From Gammaproteobacteria bacterium (GTDB lineage: Bacteria; Pseudomonadota; Gammaproteobacteria; Pseudomonadales; Cellvibrionaceae): a stretch of 64,000 nt of DNA. Made by a program: the position numbers and the translations under genes. The notes under the pieces are model-generated. The model had not been told where the DNA came from. It saw only the letters and a list, made by a program, of their open reading frames with translations, and did no database searches. Location of the stretch: positions 1,364,001 through 1,428,000 of the forward strand of contig SEBU01000001.1 in the NCBI GenBank assembly GCA_004173475.1, in the 5' to 3' direction. This document shows positions 60,571 through 64,000 of the stretch, piece after piece (the first letter of the stretch is position 1; every line of letters begins with the position of its first letter).

Positions 60571-61826
60571 TAGCGCTCTCCTTTTGCTTGGAGCTTCGCA
60601 ACTGATTCATAATGCTGCGCAAGCTTGTTACCTATAGAGGAAAATGAAAAATAATTAACTGCATGGTCTCTAGCGTTCTTTTCTATGCTTACCCGGATAT
60701 CAGGATTATCCATAAGAAATCTAATTTTTGTAATGTATTCATCCACGCTAGTTGCAAATAATATATTCACACCGTCGGTGACGCCTAACCCTTCACAAGC
60801 AATTGGATCAGCGATTACTGCTTTTCCGCTCGCAAGAGCATCTATAACTTTTAATTTAGTTCCACCACCATCATTAATAGGACACAAATAAATTAAAGCT
60901 TTTTCAAAATAGGGATCTATATCGTTCACAAAACCATGCACATTAAAATCCTGGTTCTGCTTGCCAAACTCGACGATATCGTGAGGGGGACGAGCACCAA
61001 CTATATCCATCACCATCTGCGGTAATTGGCTTTTTAGGGCGCGCCACAAATCAAAAGCTAAGAATCTAACCGCTCTGATATTGGGGTACCAATCAAGAGT
61101 GCCGATAAAAAGCAATTTATTAGTATCAGGATAAGCCTTGCCCGGTTTGAATGCATTTATATCTACCCCATTAGGGATAGTAATGAAGTTATTGCTATGA
61201 ACAAAATCAATGAACCGCGCTGAATCCAAATCTGAGCAGGTAATATTAGTATCAACTAATTTACAATATTTTTTCTCTAATGACTTGACCCTAACGCCTT
61301 CCTGGAAATAATAAAATTTTTTAATCCAATTTTTTTCCAAGCTAGCGCGCCTGAACAACATATGAGACTCAACGTTGTGATGATCCAAACTAATCGCGGC
61401 ATTGCGCATTGCAGGATCCCAGTACGGCATCAACCCAATCGTATCGAAATGAATTAAATCATACTGATTTTCTTTATGCATAGTGTTTATTGTCTGCTGA
61501 AAATCACGACTGTCCAACCAGTTAACGGTATAGGGAAAGCGAGAAATTAAGCTTGTAGCAGCACATATCATTTTACGAAGCGACGAACCATCCGTTGGGC
61601 AATCAAAGATATTTACTCGTTTACATATGCTTGTTAAAAAAGATTTTGCCTCCGTCGTTCCCTCTTCATAGGTTTCAAAATAAGGCTCCATCAACCCCCG
61701 CTGATTAAACGCGATAAGATCGACCTCATGATATTTAGATAGCTCTTTGAGCAGATGGTGACTCCTAAGTAGCACGCCCGCCTTTGGCGGATAGGGTACC
61801 AAGTGTGAAACCCACAAAACCTTCAT
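60570..61826 (-). CDS. Family 4 glycosyltransferase
   Basis: MKVLWVSHLVPYPPKAGVLLRSHHLLKELSKYHEVDLIAF; LLFIGTLDWYPNIRAVRFLA; YLCPINDGGGTKLKVIDALASGKAVIADPIACEGL. Confidence 0.9.
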   Translation of the reverse strand: MKVLWVSHLVPYPPKAGVLLRSHHLLKELSKYHEVDLIAFNQRGLMEPYFETYEEGTTEAKSFLTSICKRVNIFDCPTDGSSLRKMICAATSLISRFPYTVNWLDSRDFQQTINTMHKENQYDLIHFDTIGLMPYWDPAMRNAAISLDHHNVESHMLFRRASLEKNWIKKFYYFQEGVRVKSLEKKYCKLVDTNITCSDLDSARFIDFVHSNNFITIPNGVDINAFKPGKAYPDTNKLLFIGTLDWYPNIRAVRFLAFDLWRALKSQLPQMVMDIVGARPPHDIVEFGKQNQDFNVHGFVNDIDPYFEKALIYLCPINDGGGTKLKVIDALASGKAVIADPIACEGLGVTDGVNILFATSVDEYITKIRFLMDNPDIRVSIEKNARDHAVNYFSFSSIGNKLAQHYESVAKLQAKGER

Positions 61827-61857
61827 TTTTAAAACCTTATAATTTGAATCAGCGTCA

Positions 61858-63213
61858 TCAACTTAATGACTGCGAGAACGCATCGTTAAAATTTTTCTCC
61901 AACGATTGAAGCCTCTGCACAGGATTACTTACTACTGTGTCCATTTTAAAAATGGCTAAAAGTTCTTCATTAAAATGTCTGAATTTAAAATTCACGTTAT
62001 CCATATAGCAGGCTTCAGGAGCATTAACTTTTGTATAAACAGATTCATAAGTTAAGCTTTCAGAGGCACGTTGATTTATCACATCAACCAAATTGGCCTT
62101 GGTAGCCATTGGTGAAATATTTTTGTCAGCCCATTCTTTTGGTGAGAATTTACTGTAGTTATTGGACACCCACAGCAAGGATTCTTCTAAATTAGCATCT
62201 GGAACGAGGAGGCCAGTAAATTCATTAATGCATGATTTATCAACACCGATATTTTCACTAATACAAATCACTGGGATATTACAAAATATAGATTCAAACA
62301 GGCTTCGATTACTACCTTCTTTGTAGGACAGTAAAATATTGCATTTACTCTTATTCAAATAGGTTGCCACCTCATTTCGCGGCAGAGAAAACTTCAAAGC
62401 AATATTCTTTTCTATCCCCGCCTTTTTTATTAGTCCTTCGACTAATTCATTATCTCCACCCCATGAAGCGCAGACCAGGCAAGCTTTATAATCGGCAGCT
62501 CCGCGCTCAACAATATTCTTGATAGCGGTGATATATCTATAAACCCTCTTGATGGGGTTATTGTTTGCAATGTAAATAGAATCAAATTCTTTTTCGACAG
62601 CCTGAGGTTTGAAATCTCCTTGGGGAACCCAGCATCCGGAACCGAATCTAACAGGAATGAATGTATCTGCGAAACAATTCATTAAAATGCGATCTTGCTG
62701 TTCACTAGATTCAATCACAATGTTGCCAGCCTTTCCTACCCAGCCCAAAATATCCGCGTCTGCATAACCAGACCAGCTTGGCTCAAGCACCAAATGGAAA
62801 TATTGAGTCAGTGCCGAAATGTCGATATTTTTTAAATAATAGGAAAAGGTGCGAGTAAATTTGACCAGTAAAATACCTTTAGAGCACTCCGAACCGTTAA
62901 ATGATGGCCACTTCAATACTATTGTTCTATCACTTGCCTCGCCGATTTGTACATTGGACGTTATTTTTTCCTCAATGAGTGAATTATCCTGACTTAAAGC
63001 ATTTTTAACTACGGTCAAGGCAACTGAATTAAAATTGTAACGCAGCGATCTAAGACTTAAATCAAGACCAATGTTTTTAAAACCTAAAGTCCATAGAATA
63101 TTCGCCGCTACGGCCATTGAGTTGGAGACGAGGTTATTTAAATAGCTAAACCATATCTCGTTGGTTAGATATTTAAAAAAATATTTAGATGAAACACTCA
63201 AACTAACCTCCAA
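61858..63213 (-). CDS. Putative glycosyltransferase (GT-B, family 4-like)
   Basis: SIYIANNNPIKRVYRYITAIKNIVERG; NILLSYKEGSNRSLFESIFCNIPVICISENIG. Confidence 0.75.
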   Translation of the reverse strand: MEVSLSVSSKYFFKYLTNEIWFSYLNNLVSNSMAVAANILWTLGFKNIGLDLSLRSLRYNFNSVALTVVKNALSQDNSLIEEKITSNVQIGEASDRTIVLKWPSFNGSECSKGILLVKFTRTFSYYLKNIDISALTQYFHLVLEPSWSGYADADILGWVGKAGNIVIESSEQQDRILMNCFADTFIPVRFGSGCWVPQGDFKPQAVEKEFDSIYIANNNPIKRVYRYITAIKNIVERGAADYKACLVCASWGGDNELVEGLIKKAGIEKNIALKFSLPRNEVATYLNKSKCNILLSYKEGSNRSLFESIFCNIPVICISENIGVDKSCINEFTGLLVPDANLEESLLWVSNNYSKFSPKEWADKNISPMATKANLVDVINQRASESLTYESVYTKVNAPEACYMDNVNFKFRHFNEELLAIFKMDTVVSNPVQRLQSLEKNFNDAFSQSLS

Positions 63214-63266
63214 TAATTCATCCTAGTTATTTGCCGCCTATAGATCAGTGTATGCATCAAAGCTTG

Positions 63267-63995
63267 CTAATTTTTCGCAAGCTCTTTGGGCTGGACTTTC
63301 ACTTTTAGGGTATTGCTTAACGCGCAAATAAACGCGAGATGAATCCATAAAAACGGATAATAAGATACTGTTACAAACTGACCGGCGATAAAGAAACCTA
63401 ACACACCATACCCCAAACCGGCAGCAATATTTCTTTCTAGCTCGCTCGCATTTTTATTACGACTTATTTTTATACTCACAATAAAACAATAAAATATTAG
63501 ACCGGAAAACAGAAAAACCGCTAAAAATCCTGCATCAGTGCCCACCTGTACAAAAATATTGTGGGGTAACTCTGCATGAGGAAATAGCATATCTTCAGAA
63601 TAATAAGTTTCGTAATAAGTACTAAAATTAAAGAATCCTACTCCAGCCCAAGGGTGATCCTGCATCATATCCCATCCATGCTGCCAATATAGAAGTCGTT
63701 GCTGCGAGGTTTTGTCGTCCCCCGAGTTCGAAAAGCGTGCCTTTTGTTCTTCAGGCACAAGATAAAATAATGCAGTACATAAAAGAACTACACCAATGAA
63801 TGCTTTGGGCCGAACAACACTTTTCCTAAATATAATGAGAAGCTCACAGACCAGTGCGATTTGAGCACCCCTACTGCTGGCGCCAAGAATCGTCATTATC
63901 GGCGCGACCCAGAAAACAATAAGCATCCACTTTTCCCAAGACGCGATTTTTGTTTTCAAACACTGAAACAAGAAAAAGGCTAGTGGAAATATCAT
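63267..63995 (-). CDS. O-antigen ligase/polymerase (Wzy/WaaL-like), C-terminal part; gene probably runs past window end
   Basis: Multi-TM; SSRGAQIAL; YWQHGWDMMQDHPWAGVGFFNFSTYYETYYSE...LPHNIFVQVGTDAG; such proteins are usually longer than 242 aa. Confidence 0.8.
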   Translation of the reverse strand: MIFPLAFFLFQCLKTKIASWEKWMLIVFWVAPIMTILGASSRGAQIALVCELLIIFRKSVVRPKAFIGVVLLCTALFYLVPEEQKARFSNSGDDKTSQQRLLYWQHGWDMMQDHPWAGVGFFNFSTYYETYYSEDMLFPHAELPHNIFVQVGTDAGFLAVFLFSGLIFYCFIVSIKISRNKNASELERNIAAGLGYGVLGFFIAGQFVTVSYYPFLWIHLAFICALSNTLKVKVQPKELAKN

Positions 63996-64000
63996 CAGCA

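Overview
This window is an AT-moderate gammaproteobacterial chromosome segment. The poly-Ser linkers and gene content resemble Cellvibrio and relatives, but that placement is inference. No rRNA, tRNA, CRISPR array or transposase was recognised. Blocks from left to right: (1) a signalling island at 137-12560 with GGDEF-EAL, HD-GYP, three tandem paralogous sensor histidine kinases and a stand-alone receiver; (2) housekeeping genes: rnfH, ratA, an NSS-family transporter, smpB, cysE, uvrD, hemY-hemX-hemD-hemC; (3) a potABCD-type polyamine ABC transporter; (4) a nitrogen block with a SutA-like small acidic protein and two PII genes flanking amtB; (5) ubiK, a comM-like ATPase, a REC-GGDEF-EAL protein with a degenerate EAL domain, rep helicase, a DUF805-like protein and cytochrome c5; (6) a large exosortase/exopolysaccharide region from about 41.6 kb to the window end. 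Block 6 has PrsK/PrsR-type regulators, a poly-Ser lipoprotein, an exosortase with an EpsI-like tail, seven glycosyltransferases, a PglK-like ABC exporter, a beta-helix secreted protein, an asparagine-synthase-like amidotransferase and a truncated O-antigen ligase/polymerase. The items most worth a second look are: the exosortase locus with no visible PEP-CTERM substrate and an adjacent poly-Ser/FN3-like lipoprotein; the perfect 14 x 7-bp GAGATTA tandem array; the degenerate EAL domain; the glnK-amtB-glnK arrangement beside a sutA-like gene; and a 19-bp exact smpB duplication downstream of smpB. All calls come from reading the sequence and ORF translations, with no database search.
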